Of a stretch of DNA of 64,000 bases, positions 11,456-23,972 are shown one piece after another. Position numbers and translations under genes: made by a program. The DNA lies in the NCBI RefSeq assembly GCF_000003815.2, contig NC_049995.1:18684363-18748362 (forward strand), in the 5' to 3' direction. Positions within the stretch are counted from its first letter, which is position 1. Each line of letters begins with the position of its first letter. Source of the stretch: Branchiostoma floridae (lineage: Eukaryota; Chordata; Leptocardii; Amphioxiformes; Branchiostomatidae). Under the pieces are notes generated by a model. The model saw nothing but the letters and a program-made list of their open reading frames with translations. It had not been told where the DNA came from and searched no databases.

Positions 11456-12241
11456 GTGAGTTTATGCGTCTGGGAAGGCGTGCAGGTTTATATAAACGGT
11501 AGTAAACGTGTAAAAACCTCGTGCGGTTCGCTGTGGTTTGGTGTTGTTACTTCCGAGTGTGGTTCTACACACAACGTGTGAAAGTTTCGGCTTGAAAAGT
11601 CGCTAGAATAGTCTGTAAGTGTTCATATGTAAGGTGTAACGTTAAGGAAAGTGTGAAGTAACGTTATAGCAAAGTGGTTAGAAAGAACTGTACGAAAACG
11701 TACACGTTACTCGGGCGTTGTGATCTGAGAAGATATAATATTTAACGTTAGCGTTATACTACTAGAGCTAGCTAAGCACCTCGGATCTTGATTTGAGTAA
11801 CTAGATGTTTATGTTACAGTGTTAGAATGAATGAAACTTGATATTAATTAGCAAGTCATGCGGACCTGTCTAAGGGGCGGGGTCACGGGACCTGCTGATA
11901 ACATTGTTCCAAAATATAATATATATCCAAGTTTTTGTCACCTCATTTACGATAAATACAAAAGTATATCAAATGCAGAGGGCGATAAAGACATAACTAC
12001 CCCATGGCCCATCAGCCTAAGTCTTTGAAAAACAGCATTATGCTTCATTCAAATGTTGTCTAATTGTTAGTTAATTGTCGTGACGATTACCAACGATAGA
12101 TGGCTTTCAAAGGAAGAAGGGTCTACATTGTGACGTTCCTAATGGTCATATTTCCCTCAAGACAAACTATTACACATTTCCGTAAATAACAATGAAGGTC
12201 CATATATGGGTAGCAGACAGTATTTCATTAATGCCCCCCTG
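11456..12241 (+). other. Non-coding, probably first intron
   Basis: AT-rich sequence following the donor at 11456. It has no long open frame and no recognisable repeat. Confidence 0.35.
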
Positions 12242-12249
12242 CGAAGGAG

Positions 12250-12966
12250 CATTCCTCACCTGTAATGAATCAGGTGTGAAAACTCACCTGTGTGACGTAA
12301 GAACGGTAAGACGGACCCTGAAGATGTAACTAGTGATTTTCTCAGATAGACTTCGTTAGTTACTCCGATGTTTCTCAGCTGTCTGATGGCTAAAATGACA
12401 ATGAACGCGGAAGGTACGAAACACACTCGGTGCCCATTAGACTTTGATCATGGCCAGTAGTTCACGTCGAGATGGCTGGTGGAGCTACGCACCTAGTAGA
12501 TACTGACAGTACTACAGGGATCAGCTGTTCAATAGAAGCCAGTTAATGTGTTTCGCATGTCAATTCTTGCCCGCATCAATCGAGAAGTCTTTGCGGCATT
12601 GTCGAGTAAAACTTCACTGTGCAATCAGAAACTAGATATTGTGATTAATGTCCAAAAAATAAAGAGTTCGCTACAAAACCATCCCGTTCCTTTAATTACT
12701 TGACCGTAAACAGCTGATCTTGTAGTACCAGCATTATCCGCTAGGTCCGTAGCTGCAGCCGCCATCTTGACATAAACTAGCGGCCGTGATCAAAGTCCAA
12801 TGGTTGACGAGCTGGTTTTCCGCCTGCCACGTTGATTGGTATTTCAGTTAGGAGACATCTGAGAAAGTTTTTCTTGAAGAATCATTCTGCCAATAGTTTA
12901 AGGAGTCTTACCGTTACGTCACACAGGTGAGTTTTGCCTGCTTCACTACAGGTGAGCAATGTTCTT
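12250..12966. repeat. Foldback: inverted pair of the intergenic module
   Basis: The left arm (about 12250-12545) is the reverse complement of the right arm (about 12706-12966) over roughly 250-290 bp at moderate-to-high identity. Landmark pairs are CTCACCTGTGTGACGTAAG (12285) with TTACGTCACACAGGTGAG (12915), and TTTGATCATGGCCAGTAG (12444) with CTAGCGGCCGTGATCAAAG (12777). The right arm has the orientation seen in all other spacers, so the left arm is an inverted extra copy. The loop is about 160 bp. Confidence 0.75.
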
Positions 12967-13326
12967 AACGTGTCTCGTTAGACAGGCAGCCATTTTGGTA
13001 AACAACTTTAATTTTTTTCACCTCAAGACTTTCACTGCCCTTCACGTAATAAATCCGTGTATCAAAGGTAATCAAAGAAAGTTTAAAGATCCTTTGTCCC
13101 CTTTATTTTGAAGGTACGTGTATGAAGCCAGCTGGTGAACCTGACACAAAGAGACCACATAAATGTCTTCAATGTTTCTTTTATTGAGTAGATGTCACTT
13201 GGTGGGTAAGATAAGTTTGACTTTACAATTTTGTGGTGTTCACAGTTGCACTTTGAACATCTTTTGCTACTGTGAATAGGATAATGACCATGTAAGTGTC
13301 TCATGGTGGCAGGGTTTTATCAGTGT
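12967..13326. repeat. Spacer segment upstream of gene B
   Basis: Non-coding. The segment with GACACAAAG-GACCACAT-AATGTCTTC and a TATCC-TGACC-TGTAAGTGTCTCA stretch also appears before gene C (19890-20060), gene F (44030-44200) and gene G (55330-55505), so it belongs to the duplicated unit. Confidence 0.5.
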
Positions 13327-13420
13327 CCTGATCTCCGCCCCGCCCCTCGGCACGTCCGCGTGACGTGTTAATGATTGTTGGACAGAACAAACTCTCTGGA
13401 GTGGTCTGAGCTGACGTCAC
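13327..13420 (+). promoter_or_regulatory. GC-box/CRE promoter-like element, gene B copy 1
   Basis: Contains CCGCCCCGCCCCTC (GC boxes), GCGTGACGTGTTAATG, GGACAGAACAAACTC, and a palindromic CRE, TGACGTCA, at 13412-13419. About 95 bp are conserved in sequence and spacing upstream of six of the seven genes. Binding of Sp/KLF and CREB/ATF factors is inferred from the motifs only. Confidence 0.6.
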
Positions 13421-13707
13421 GGGGAGAGCCAAGCACTGTGAGATGTAAACAATTACATCACGAGTACAAAGTAGGCTTAGCGTGAATTTAGTGGTGCTTA
13501 CTCCATGGATGTTAATGATTAATGATTACAGAAACTTAAACCCAAATGTCGACGATTCTAAAATAACCACATGTATGGCTTCTATGTATGCAGACATAGA
13601 TGGGTGGGCGTGTAAAACAGTAGTTTTACATCTGCAATTTAAATAGCATATTTTTTATGAACATATACATGTAGGTATGCTATGTATGGATTACACATAA
13701 CAACGTT

Positions 13708-13800
13708 CTGATCTATATCCCCGCCCCTCGGCCCGTCCGCGTGACGTGTTAATGATTGTTGGACAGAACAAACTCTCAGGAGTGGTCTGAGCTGACGTCA
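13708..13800 (+). promoter_or_regulatory. GC-box/CRE promoter-like element, gene B copy 2
   Basis: Second copy about 380 bp downstream of the first, with CCCCGCCCCTCGG and TGACGTCA (13793-13800). It lies about 715 bp before the gene B start codon. An NRF1-like CTCATGCGCACGG follows at about 14211, roughly 300 bp before the ATG. Confidence 0.6.
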
Positions 13801-14515
13801 TGGGAGGGCAAAGTACTCGGGAGATTTACAAACAACTTCAGTACAAGTTCCAACTGCGCTTAGTCTTAGGTCACATTTCCAAACCGGGCCCCGGCAGAGA
13901 TGTCTGCGGAAACGCAAAGTAAAAGTGTTTACCAAGGAATATACACAAATTATGCCAATGACTAATATTGTTTACGTTTTGTGTGTTTTATTGCCTTTTA
14001 TATCACATTTTTCGTTTCCGAAAGCTGCCCTGCCGGGCCCCGGGTTGGGAATTGTAACCCAGGCATTAGTGTGCACTGAATGGTGCTCAGTCCCCAGATG
14101 TTATAAAAATTAACGGTGGTAGTTTAATATGATTACAGTGAAATGTTTTCTTGTCAGATTATCAGAAACAACACAGTATCAACTCAGTAAGCTGTAACAA
14201 GGTTTGAACTGCTCATGCGCACGGCCAAGGGAGAAGGCCCCTGATTTGTAGTTCTTGTTTCTTCAGACACATGTCAAGACGTGTTTTCGTCATGTCTCCG
14301 GGCCTTCAACTTAGAGGGATTGTCCACAATGCATCGACCAAATGCATCACATTTCAAAATGCAGAAATTAATTTATTCTTTAATCTTGTGCCCTGCATAA
14401 ATTGCTATATGTATGTGGCTACCATCTTGTAGCTATATGTACGTCGTACCCTTTTAGACGTACAACGTGTGCAGAGTAAGATCGGCCCAGTGACGTTTTA
14501 TCGTCTGTTTTCAGG

Positions 14516-17417
14516 ATGGCAGGTCCGGTCCGAGAACGAGTCACTGCTGCCGACAGGCGCCATTTTGATTTTATGGAAACTTTGCTCCGTATTTCCGATG
14601 AACTCACAGAAGAGGAAACACAAAACGTGAAGCTGTTCTGCCGACACCTGATCCCCAGAGGCCATGCGGAACAACTCAGACGGGCGGTGGACGTTTTCAA
14701 CAAACTGATAGACCTGGACAAGATCGACCAGGAGAATCTCGACTTTATTGAAGAGATCTTGGAAAGAATCGGACGACAGGACCTGATTCGGGACGTTCTG
14801 CGGCGGTTCCAGCCGCCTGACCGAGAGATTCCGGAAAATCCCGAACTGCAGCCGGGAAATCCCGAACTGCAACCGGGAACAAGTCAGGAGGTGCCAAATG
14901 CAGAAGGTGAGTATTATTTAAGTAAAAATTATTGTACGTGAAGCCTCAATCGAGTCAGCTGCACCTTTCTACTTTGTCCTAAGATACTGAACTGACCTAA
15001 GATATTTTTTCAATGAATATGCTCTTCAAATTGAAAACATTTGAAACCTTTCTGTAAAGTCATTTTATTTTTCAAGTAGCAAAAACATATCTATGCTTAA
15101 TGATTGCAGGAAATGTCACGTCCAATACCTACGTCGTCGTGCACGGCCAAGTGCGCATGATCCAGGAAACTCTGGATCGTCTAAGGAACAACATAGCAAG
15201 GTTATCTAGTACCAGAAGGTCACAGGTCAAGTTCAGAGGTTACAAGAAACACAAGAGTATTCTGGTGCACTTCTCCATACCGCGGGAGAACACGGCGGTG
15301 CTGAGGCACATGGCGGATCACTCCGACCCGAGACTTGTCTACATGGGCGTCAAGTCACTGCAGATCGACGCTGAAGTTCCCATCAAAGTCCAACAAGAGG
15401 CGCTGTGTTACGGTGACTTGACTTCTTTTAATCTTCATATGTACTCCATTTGTGAATTGTAAACTTTTGCAGGTCAATCAAAGTATATAGATGTTACTCA
15501 GCAATCGATTTGATTTTCCGACTTTCCGACCGTCTATAACTACCATTGGACTGAAACTGAGAGCAACTGCATGTTCGACATGTAAATAGAGATATTTCTA
15601 CTTGTACAAGCAGGTTTTTGAGAGATGTTATATCAAACCCTATGTTTAATGATGTTATATGCCATCCCTGACGTGTTACAGATGTCAAGAGGCAACTGCC
15701 TGTAGATGACATCGAGGTGGGATGCAGTACCCGGACCAAACACCAGAGGGCGCCCCAGGGCTGGACCCGTCTGTCTGCCCTGAACCTGTTCTCGGACGCC
15801 CTGCCGCTCCATCTGCAGGCAGCCGCGAGTCTGGAGTACCAGGGCTTCTCCTACAGCCTGGTCCAGGCTCTGGTGAAGAAGGACCGGCTCAGAGAACACC
15901 AGATGAGGCAGGCCATCCAGAACCTCAGGAACGCAGAGGTGGATTCCAACACGCTCCGTCAGAAGGCAGAGGTGGATTCCAACACGCTCCGTCAGAAGGC
16001 AGAGGTGGATTCCAACACGCTCCGTCAGAAGGCAGAGGTGGATTCCAACACGATCATGACTTTGCGCTTCAAGCTCATTATCACAGAGAACATGCTGAAG
16101 GAGGCCCACAAGAAAATCACAGCTCTTGAAGAAAGGCTGCAGAAGGCTCAAGAATATGCAAAGAAGGTCGCGAAGCAGGCACCATCCCGCAAGATCACGA
16201 GAGAGAAGTCGCCTGGATCCCCACCACAAAAGTCCAGGGGAGAGAAAACGCCTGGAGGCGGGCCACAGAAGTACAGGGGAGAGAAGCCGCCTGGAGGCTG
16301 GTCACAGAAGTACAGGGGAGAGAAGCCGCCTGGAGGCTGGCGGAAACAGGTTGTGATGTCAGCAGATGGATCTTCAATGACAAATCTAGCGGGTCCTGTT
16401 GGTACTACAGGGATACATAGAAATGTGGGTAGCAATCCGAGAGAAAACACGACTGTTAAGGAAGAAGACAGGAAAACTCGAGGACAAGACTCTGACAGTG
16501 GGAGCGATGGAAGAGAGGAAGTTCTCGGTAAAGAAGCGCCCACGCAAGAGCGAAACACAGCGGGGACAGAAGGAGCGGCATCTGGCTCTACTGGGGACGT
16601 GAAACAGGGTGCGGTCACTTTTGGTGGGGAAGGATCAGAACCTGGAAAGTTTTCTTACCGACGCGGTGTTGTGGTGTCGCCTAGCAACGAGATATATGTC
16701 GCCGATGGCGGCAACAGGCGAGTCCAAGTCCACAACACGGAGGGGGTTTACCTGCGCCACTTCCCAACAGTTGTACCGGGTACAGGGGATAAGGACATGG
16801 AGCCGCATGGTGTCTGTATGGACGGTAACGGCACGCTGTGGGTTGTGGGACAGGGAGAGACAGCCGATCATGTTGTACAGTACAGCACGGACGGGACCGT
16901 CATGGCGCGGTTTGACCTGAAGAAGATCGGTTATTGCCGCGGCATCGCAGTGGACATGCGCACTAACCACATCCTGGTGACTGATCCAGACCACGGTGCA
17001 GTTCATGTGTTCCGTCCGGACGGCTCCCTGGTGCGGACAGTCCGGCATCCACGGGGTGAGATGACACACCCACAGTACGTCACTGTGGACGGGGAAGGGA
17101 ACATTCTTGTGTCGGACTGGGGCACTCACTGTGTCTATGTGTATGACGAGCCCGGGAAGTTCCTGTTCCAGTTTGGAGGTGAGGGAAGTGGTGAAGGTCA
17201 GATGATTGGTCCCTACGGCATCTGTACAGACAGCTCGGGGCACATCCTCGTGGCGGACTATGGGAACGAAAGGGTTCAGATCTTCACACGTCACGGCGAG
17301 TTTGTCCGGACCGTCCGTACTGGGTTTCTGCCGGAAGGCCTGACTGTGGGACCGGAAGGGCAGCTGGTTGTGACTAGTTCGGATAAAGCCACTGTGACTG
17401 TATATCCTAACTACTGA
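14516..17417 (+). CDS. Gene B: DED-(alpha/beta)-coiled coil-NHL protein, no DD
   Basis: Predicted 809-residue protein from three exons: 14516-14906, 15110-15412 and 15682-17417, joined by phase-1 GT-AG introns. The DED (RQDL intact) carries only a short tail with two ELQPG units. The next intron is only 203 bp, so there is no room for a death-domain exon. The last exon has four 11-residue units (AEVDSNTLRQK type), a degenerate four-copy 13-residue array (about 16200-16350, first copies changed to REKSPGSPPQ and SRGEKTPGGGPQ), an acidic linker and a complete six-bladed NHL propeller (about 16612-17414). No frame damage is seen. It probably shares gene A's role but cannot make DD contacts. Confidence 0.88.
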
Positions 17418-18800
17418 GTTCCTGACCACTGAGTTAGATCTTTGATAAAGATTGAATGTTAACAGGACTTATCCATCCTAACCAATTATCCGGCCTACTT
17501 CGTGATGACTGAGGAACGGATGGACGGGGCGGAGGGCGGTACCGACTTCCTACGACCTTTGACCCGTTTGCCCAGGCAATACTTTTGGAAAATCACGTGT
17601 TCTCAGAAATTGAGTCCTACTTCTATCTGTTCCCATCTGTTTCGTCAGTCATCCTGGAGAAGACCAGAGGATCCGGTGATTCCCGGAAGCTCATTTTGTT
17701 ATCCATCTTCATATTGCTTCATACAAGTACATAGATCTATGCTTAAAATACACTTTATGCGAAAGTCGAATCTTTTTAATAGCAAACGTGTCTAAAAACC
17801 ATGGTAACTTTTGGGGTATGTCTGATTTGACAGATCAAAGTTTTATTAATTGATTATTGCTTCGTAAATAGCTTTGCAGACACAAAGGTCTTGCATGGCC
17901 ATGGATTCCCTTTTAAACATCGGACATTGGTATTAATCAATTGGCAACACTGTGATATTTAAAAAAAGTCATCTTGTATATATTCTAAATTTGCGAAGAC
18001 GGAATGAAGTTGAGAAGAATGACAGACTCGTCACAAACTCGAGGGTACCCTTCAGTTTGACCGATGATAACGACTATCCAACCAGCAGTGTACCGATGAT
18101 GGTAAACGATGTGAGATTTTTTTTACCTGTAACATCACCATTTATCATCGGGACAGACTCGTCACAAACTCGAGCGTACCCTTCAGTTTGACCGATGATA
18201 ACGACTATCCAACCAGCAGTGTACCGATGATGGTAAACGATGTGAGATTTTTTTTTACCTGTAACATCACCATTTATCATCGGGTAAACAATTAGATACA
18301 ACATAAAGGTCTCTGCACAATGCCTAAAGATCGCAACTAACACGTCTTTGGTATCAGCGGTTGAATTTCGGGGGAATTGAATTGGATACTTTACGATGCT
18401 GTATTCAGTTTTACACGAATAAAAGCTCTGCTTTCTTTGCATAAAATTATCAAAGATCTTTGTGGTCTTACTTATGATACTGAGAACCAACCACGATTTC
18501 TGCAGTAATTTATCGACAATGGTACACGATGTGTGATTTTTTACCTGTAACATCAACATGTATCATCAGCTGAACAAATATATATTAAATACAGACCTCT
18601 ACACAATGTCTAAAGATCGCACATTAACACGTCTTTGCTATCAGCGGTTGAATTTCTTGGGCATTGAATTGAATTGGATACTTTACGATGCTGTATTCAG
18701 TTTTACACGAATAAAAGCTCTGCTTTCTTTGCATAAAATGATCAAAGTTCTTTGTGGTCTTACTTATGATCCTGAGTACCAACTATGATTTCGGTCCCTG
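17418..18800 (+). repeat. Gene B 3' flank with internal tandem duplication
   Basis: Non-coding. It opens with GAGTTCCTGACCACTGAG, shared with gene D's flank and with the flank after the stranded fragment at 49492. A block of about 131 bp beginning GACAGACTCGTCACAAACTC is duplicated in tandem (about 18021-18151 and 18152-18285). A part recurs near 18515. The block with TTTTACACGAATAAAAGC occurs twice, giving AATAAA at 18418-18423 and 18710-18715 as candidate polyadenylation signals. Confidence 0.65.
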
Positions 18801-19800
18801 TGTAACACACTGCAAAAAGACGCGGCCAAATGAAAAGCATTGATAGGCATAGAATGTCCCACAAGGACCCCTAGCGGTACATGATGAAACTGAATGCTAT
18901 TAAACTGAATGAACTGAATGTTCTGTAGAAATAAACAACGAGATTCTGCAATACCATCGCGGACTGGGCTTCAGATAAGGACCAACGAGGTTCTTAAAAG
19001 AAGGTATGTATCAACTGCCTTATCTAATTCGTGTGGGAACAAAGCGGCCATGTCGTAACATTGTAGAACATCCTTGTGGCGACAAAGTTTAATGAACAAA
19101 TTGTCTGAATATTTGTTTTTGTTAAAAACATAGTGCCGCCATTCAATCTGCAAGCAGATGTTGGAAGAAACAATTGGGCCCCTAGTATGTGTCGAGATGC
19201 AACTTGTACTACGGGGATCAGCTTTTCAATAGAACACAATTCACCTGTTTTACAAATCACATATATGTACGGCGACGCCCATTCAGTATTAATGGAAACG
19301 CTAGCTTATTGTATCCCGACCTATTTTAGTCACTAGCGGGTCAAACCTCGCTATGCAATCAGATACCAGCGGTCTGGACCAAAGTCCAACGGATACAGAG
19401 TTCGCTACGAACCTGCCACGTTTACTGGTATTTCAGTCAACAGGCCGGAGACGGTTATACCTGTAGTAACGTCAGTATCCGCTAGGCGCGCAGCTGCACC
19501 TGCCATCCCGTCATTACCCAGTGGCCGTGATCAAAGTCTAACGGGTACCGAGTTTGTTTTCAACTGCCACGTTTACTGGTATATTAGTCCCCAGACAGGA
19601 GACTTCTAAGAAAGTTTGTCTTGAAGAATCAGACTGACGCTGGTTACACCTTAAGGAGTTTGTCTTACCGTCAAGTCACACAGGTGAGTTTTTAAACCTG
19701 CTTCTCTACAGGTGAGAAACGTTTGACGTGGCACTTCTGCCAGGCGGCCATTTTAGGTCAACGACTTTGAAAATTAAAAGAAAAATTCTTTCACCCTGAG
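18801..19800. repeat. Intergenic module between B and C
   Basis: Well-preserved copy of the spacer unit, found also at 36000-36910, 42960-43920 and 63530-64000. It contains GTACGGCGACGCCCATTCAG, CCAACGGATACAGAGTTCGC, GTGATCAAAGTCTAACGGGT, CAGGTGAGT then CAGGTGAGA, and GGCGGCCATTTTAGGTCA (a YY1-like GCCATTTT). No protein is encoded. The CACACAG/GTGAGT is a perfect splice donor and might close a leader exon. Confidence 0.65.
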
Positions 19801-20078
19801 ACCTTTGTTTCTTGCTCTATATGTGGTACAACCTTGGATCAAAGGAATTCAGAGAAAGTTTACGGAATTCGTTAGTGTATGATATATAGCCTGATGGTGA
19901 GTCTGGAAGAAAGGGACCACATAAGTGTCTACTTAACTCACTTTGAATGGGAACATCGGTAGGATAATTTTTCATTACAATTCTATGGTATTCACAGTTG
20001 CACCTTAGAAGTCTTATGTTACTGTCAGTAGGATAATGATCATGTAAGTGTCTCATTGTGGCAATGACCTATCAGTGT

Positions 20079-20171
20079 CCTGATCTCCGCCCCGCCCCTC
20101 GGCACGTCCGCGTGACGTGTTAATGATTGACGGACAGAACAAACTCTCCGGAGTGGTCTGAGCTGACGTCA
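20079..20171 (+). promoter_or_regulatory. GC-box/CRE promoter-like element, gene C copy 1
   Basis: Near-identical to the gene B elements: CCGCCCCGCCCCTCGG, GCGTGACGTGTTAATG and TGACGTCA at 20164-20171. Confidence 0.6.
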
Positions 20172-20526
20172 TGGTGGGGGGCAAAGCACTGGGAGGTGTA
20201 AACAATTACATCACGAGTACAAATGAAGCTTAGCGAGGATTCAACGATGCTTACTCCACAGATGTTAACGTTGGTACTTAAAAAGAGTCTTGTTAAAGGT
20301 TAATGTTTACAGAAACTTACACTCACCGTCGGTAAAAGTATAATAGCCACATATATTGGTTTACTGGTTTACTGAGATACATTTAGCTCATTTATATGCC
20401 TTCTATGTTTGCAGAATTAGATGAGTGGGCGTGTCAAAGAGTAGTTTCACACCTGCACTTTCAATAATCTATGTTCTATGAACGTGTGAGTGTGTTATTT
20501 GTGGCACAAGGACCTAGATCAGTGTT

Positions 20527-20618
20527 GTGATCTCTGCCCCGCCCCTCGGTCCGTCCGCGTGACGTGTTAATGATTGTTGGACAGAACAAAATCTCAGGAG
20601 TGGTCTGAGATGACGTCA
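20527..20618 (+). promoter_or_regulatory. GC-box/CRE promoter-like element, gene C copy 2
   Basis: Second copy with TGACGTCA at 20611-20618, about 490 bp before the gene C ATG. The two-copy spacing parallels gene B. Confidence 0.6.
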
Positions 20619-20812
20619 CGGTGAGGGCAAGGTACTCGGAAATTTGCAAACAACTACGGTACAAGTTCCAACTGGGTCTAGCGTTTAGCGTGGATTGCAT
20701 GTTTCTCAGTCGCCAGAAGTTAACGTTGGTACTTTAATATGATTACAGTGAACGGTCCCCTTATCAGATTATCACAAAGAACACAGTGAATAAGTTGGTA
20801 CAAGGTCTGAAC

Positions 20813-20823
20813 TGCGCATGCGC
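20813..20823. promoter_or_regulatory. NRF1-like palindrome upstream of gene C
   Basis: TGCGCATGCGC, a perfect NRF1 consensus palindrome, 285 bp upstream of the gene C start codon. Equivalent or degraded sites stand at the same distance before genes B, E and F, suggesting a conserved core-promoter position. Confidence 0.6.
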
Positions 20824-21107
20824 GGGGTCAAAGGTGAAGACCCCTGAATCCCTGACTTGTCCTCAGGATTTGTTACGTAGACAAATGTCTAGAGATGTTT
20901 CCTTATTGTTCGGGGTTCTTTAACTTTGAGATATTGACCACAATACATCTCACTGTGAATACACATTTTAAAATAAAGGAATTTCTAATTCTTTAACCTG
21001 CTGCCCTGCGTAAATTGTCACAAAAGTACAAGGCTTTTATCCTGTAGCATACATGGTGTCTGGAATAGGATGGGTTCAGTGACAGTGACGTTTCGTCTGT
21101 TTTCAGG

Positions 21108-23972
21108 ATGGCAGGTCCGGTCCGAGAAAGAGTCACAGATGCCGACAGGCGCCATTTCGATTTTGTGCAAACTTTGCTCCGTATTTCCGATGAACTGACA
21201 GAAGAGGAAACGGCAAACGTGAAGTTGTTCTGTCTGCATCTGATTCCTGAAGGCCAATCGGAACAACTGAAGCGGGCAGTGGACGTTTTCCAAAAGCTGA
21301 TTAAACTGGACAAAATTGACCAGGAGAATCTCGACTTTCTCGAAGAGCTGTTGGAAAGAATCGGGCGTCAGGACCTGATTCGGGATGTTCTGAGACAGTT
21401 CCAGCCGCCTGGCCGAGAGATTCCGGAAAATCCCGAACTGCAGCCGGGAACAAGTCAACAAGGATCAGATGCAGAAGGTGAGTTACAAGCAAGAAAATTA
21501 TGGATAAACCTCAAACAAAAATGGTATTNNNNNNNNNNNNNNNNNNNNNNNNNNNNNNNNNNNNNNNNNNNNNNNNNNNNNNNNNNNNNNNNNNNNNNNN
21601 NNNNNNNNNNNNNNNNNNNNNNNNNNNNGACTTGTTGTCAATTAACATTAACACTTTCATGCTACTTACATTCCAGGAAATGCTACGTCCACACTACGTG
21701 GTCGTGAACGGCCAAGTGCGCATGATCCAGGAAACTCTAGATCGCCTTAGAAACCACATAGCAACGTTATCTGGCAGCAGGAGGTCACAGGTCAAGTTCA
21801 GAGGTTACAAAAAGCACAAGAGCATCCTGGTGCACTTCTCCATACCGCGGGAGAACACGGCGGTGCTGAGGCACATGGCGGATCACTCCGACCCGAGACT
21901 TGTCTACATGGGCGTCAAGTCACTGCAGATCGACGCTGAATTTCCCATCTGTGTTACCACACGACGAGTCTGTGTACAGTGAGTCGACTTTGTATTTTTC
22001 TTCATGGGCAAGAAGTTGTACTTATTAAAGACCAAGCTGTTATTTCTCTAAAAATGTCTAAATTCAGGTGCTTCGAGTTGGTGTTTCAGTTTATGTATTG
22101 GGTGCTTTTTTTGGCCACGTCTGCATTTTCTTACAAGTTACATGTAAATTTTTGAGAAATAGAAAAAGGGAAAGAAAAATGACTGTCGTCACATTGTGTC
22201 GGTACTTAACAACATCTCTGATAAATTGTCACTAGCTGTCTTTTATACAGATCATGCCCTGTGTATTCAAAGTGTACTTTCCTTCAATCAGCGTCATCTA
22301 GACTGCATAACTGTTGATTTGTAAATGTTCTTTCACTTGCCTTTCAGGTGTCAAGAGACAACTGTCGGTCGATGACATCGAAGTGGGATGCAGTACCCGT
22401 TCCAAACACCAGAGGGCGCCCCAGAGCTGGACCCGCCTGTCTGCCCTGAACCTGTTCTCGGACGCCCTGCCGCTCCATTTGAAGGCAGCCGCGAGTCTGG
22501 AGTACCAGGGCTTCTCCTACAGCCTGGTCCGGGCTCTGGTGCAGAAGGACCGGCTCAGAGAACATCAGATGAGGCAGGCCATCAAGAACCTCAGGAACGC
22601 AGAGGTGGATTCCAACACGCTCCGTCAGAAGGCAGAGGTGGATTCCAACACGCTCCGTCAGAAGGCAGAGGTGGATTCCACCACGATCATGACTTTGCGC
22701 TCCAAGCTCAACATCACAGAGAACAGGCTGAAGGAGGCTCTTGAGACAAACGAGGTTCTTGAAGAAAAGCTGCAGCAGGCTCAAGAATACGCTGAGAAAG
22801 CTGCCAAGCAGGTGACATCCCACGTGATGGAGTACAGGGGAGAGAAGCCGCCTGGAGGCTGGCCACAGGAGTACAGGGGAGAGAAGCCGCCTGGAGGCTG
22901 GCCACAGGAGTACAGGGGAGAGAAGGCAGATTCAGCTACACAGACACACCTAGCGGGTTCTGTTGGTACTACAGGGAGACCTGGAGATGTGGGCGACAAC
23001 CTTGGAGAAGACCCGACTGTAACGGAAAAAGAAACTCCAAGACCACACTCTGGCAGTAAGAGCGATAAAAGAGAGGATATTTTCGGTACAGGAGCAACCG
23101 AGCAAGAGCGACACACAGCGGAGGCAGAAGGAGCGGCATCTGGTCCCACTGGGGACAAGAAACAGGGTGTCATCACTTTTGGTGGGGAAGGATCAGAACC
23201 GGGAAAGTTTGATTACCCGCGCGGGGTTGTGGTGTCGCCTGGCAACGAGATATTTGTGGCTGATAAGGACAACAGGCGAGTCCAAGTCCACAGCACGGAG
23301 GGGGTTTACCTTCGCCACTTCCCAACAGTTGTACCGGGTGCAGGGGGTAAGTACATGGAGCCAGATGATGTTTGTATGGACGGTAACGGCACGCTGTGGG
23401 TAGTGGGGCGAGGATGGACAGCTGACCATGTTGTACAGTACAGCACGGACGGGACCGTCATGGCGCGGTTTGATCTGGAGAAGATCGATTATTTCCGCGG
23501 CATTGCAGTGGACGTGCGCACTAACCACATCCTGGTGACTGATGCATACCAAGATGCAGTTCATGTGTTCCGACCGGACGGCTCCCTGGTGCGGACAGTC
23601 CGGCATCCTGAGGGTAAGATGATACACCAACGGTACGTCACTGTGGACGGGGAAGGAAACATTCTTGTGTCGGACAGGGACAGTAACTTTGTCTACGTGT
23701 TTGACGAGTCCGGGAAGTTCCTGTTCCAGTTCGGAGGGAAGGGAAGCGGTGAAGGTCAGTTGCGAAATCCTTCAGGCATCTGTACAGACAGCTCGGGTCA
23801 CATCATCGTGGCGGACCGTGGGAACGAGAGGGTTCAGATTTTCACACGTCACGGCGAGTTTGTCCGAACCGTCCGTACTGGGTTTAAGCCGGAAGGCCTG
23901 GCTGTGGGACCGGAAGGGCAGCTGGTTGTTAGTTTTTGGAACGATACTGTGACTGTCTATCCCAGCTATTAG
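21108..23972 (+). CDS. Gene C: DED-coiled coil-NHL protein with damaged third-type exon
   Basis: Exons are 21108-21477 (DED, RQDL intact, one ELQPG tail unit), 21677-21978 (alpha/beta module) and 22348-23972 (coiled coil and NHL). The middle exon is 302 instead of 303 bases: two single-base deletions near 21690-21697 (TCCACACTACG where F has TCCAACACCTACG) and one extra base near the 3' end. Read through, it stops about 25 codons in. Skipping it joins two phase-1 borders and gives an intact 664-residue DED-NHL protein. The last exon has three 11-residue units, only two full 13-residue repeats plus a partial one (22830-22925), and a full NHL propeller (about 23168-23969). A 100-base gap lies just before the damaged exon, so a DD exon cannot be fully excluded, and assembly error is possible. 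It could be a pseudogene. Confidence 0.72.
21529..21628. other. Assembly gap in gene C intron
   Basis: Exactly 100 N, a conventional placeholder of unknown true length. Confidence 0.98.

Noticed and set aside
15722-16129. Alternative plus-strand frame rich in Pro, Gly and Glu overlapping the coiled-coil region
   Set aside because: It recurs in every copy only because the underlying DNA is conserved; it ends where the repeats end and has no exon structure.
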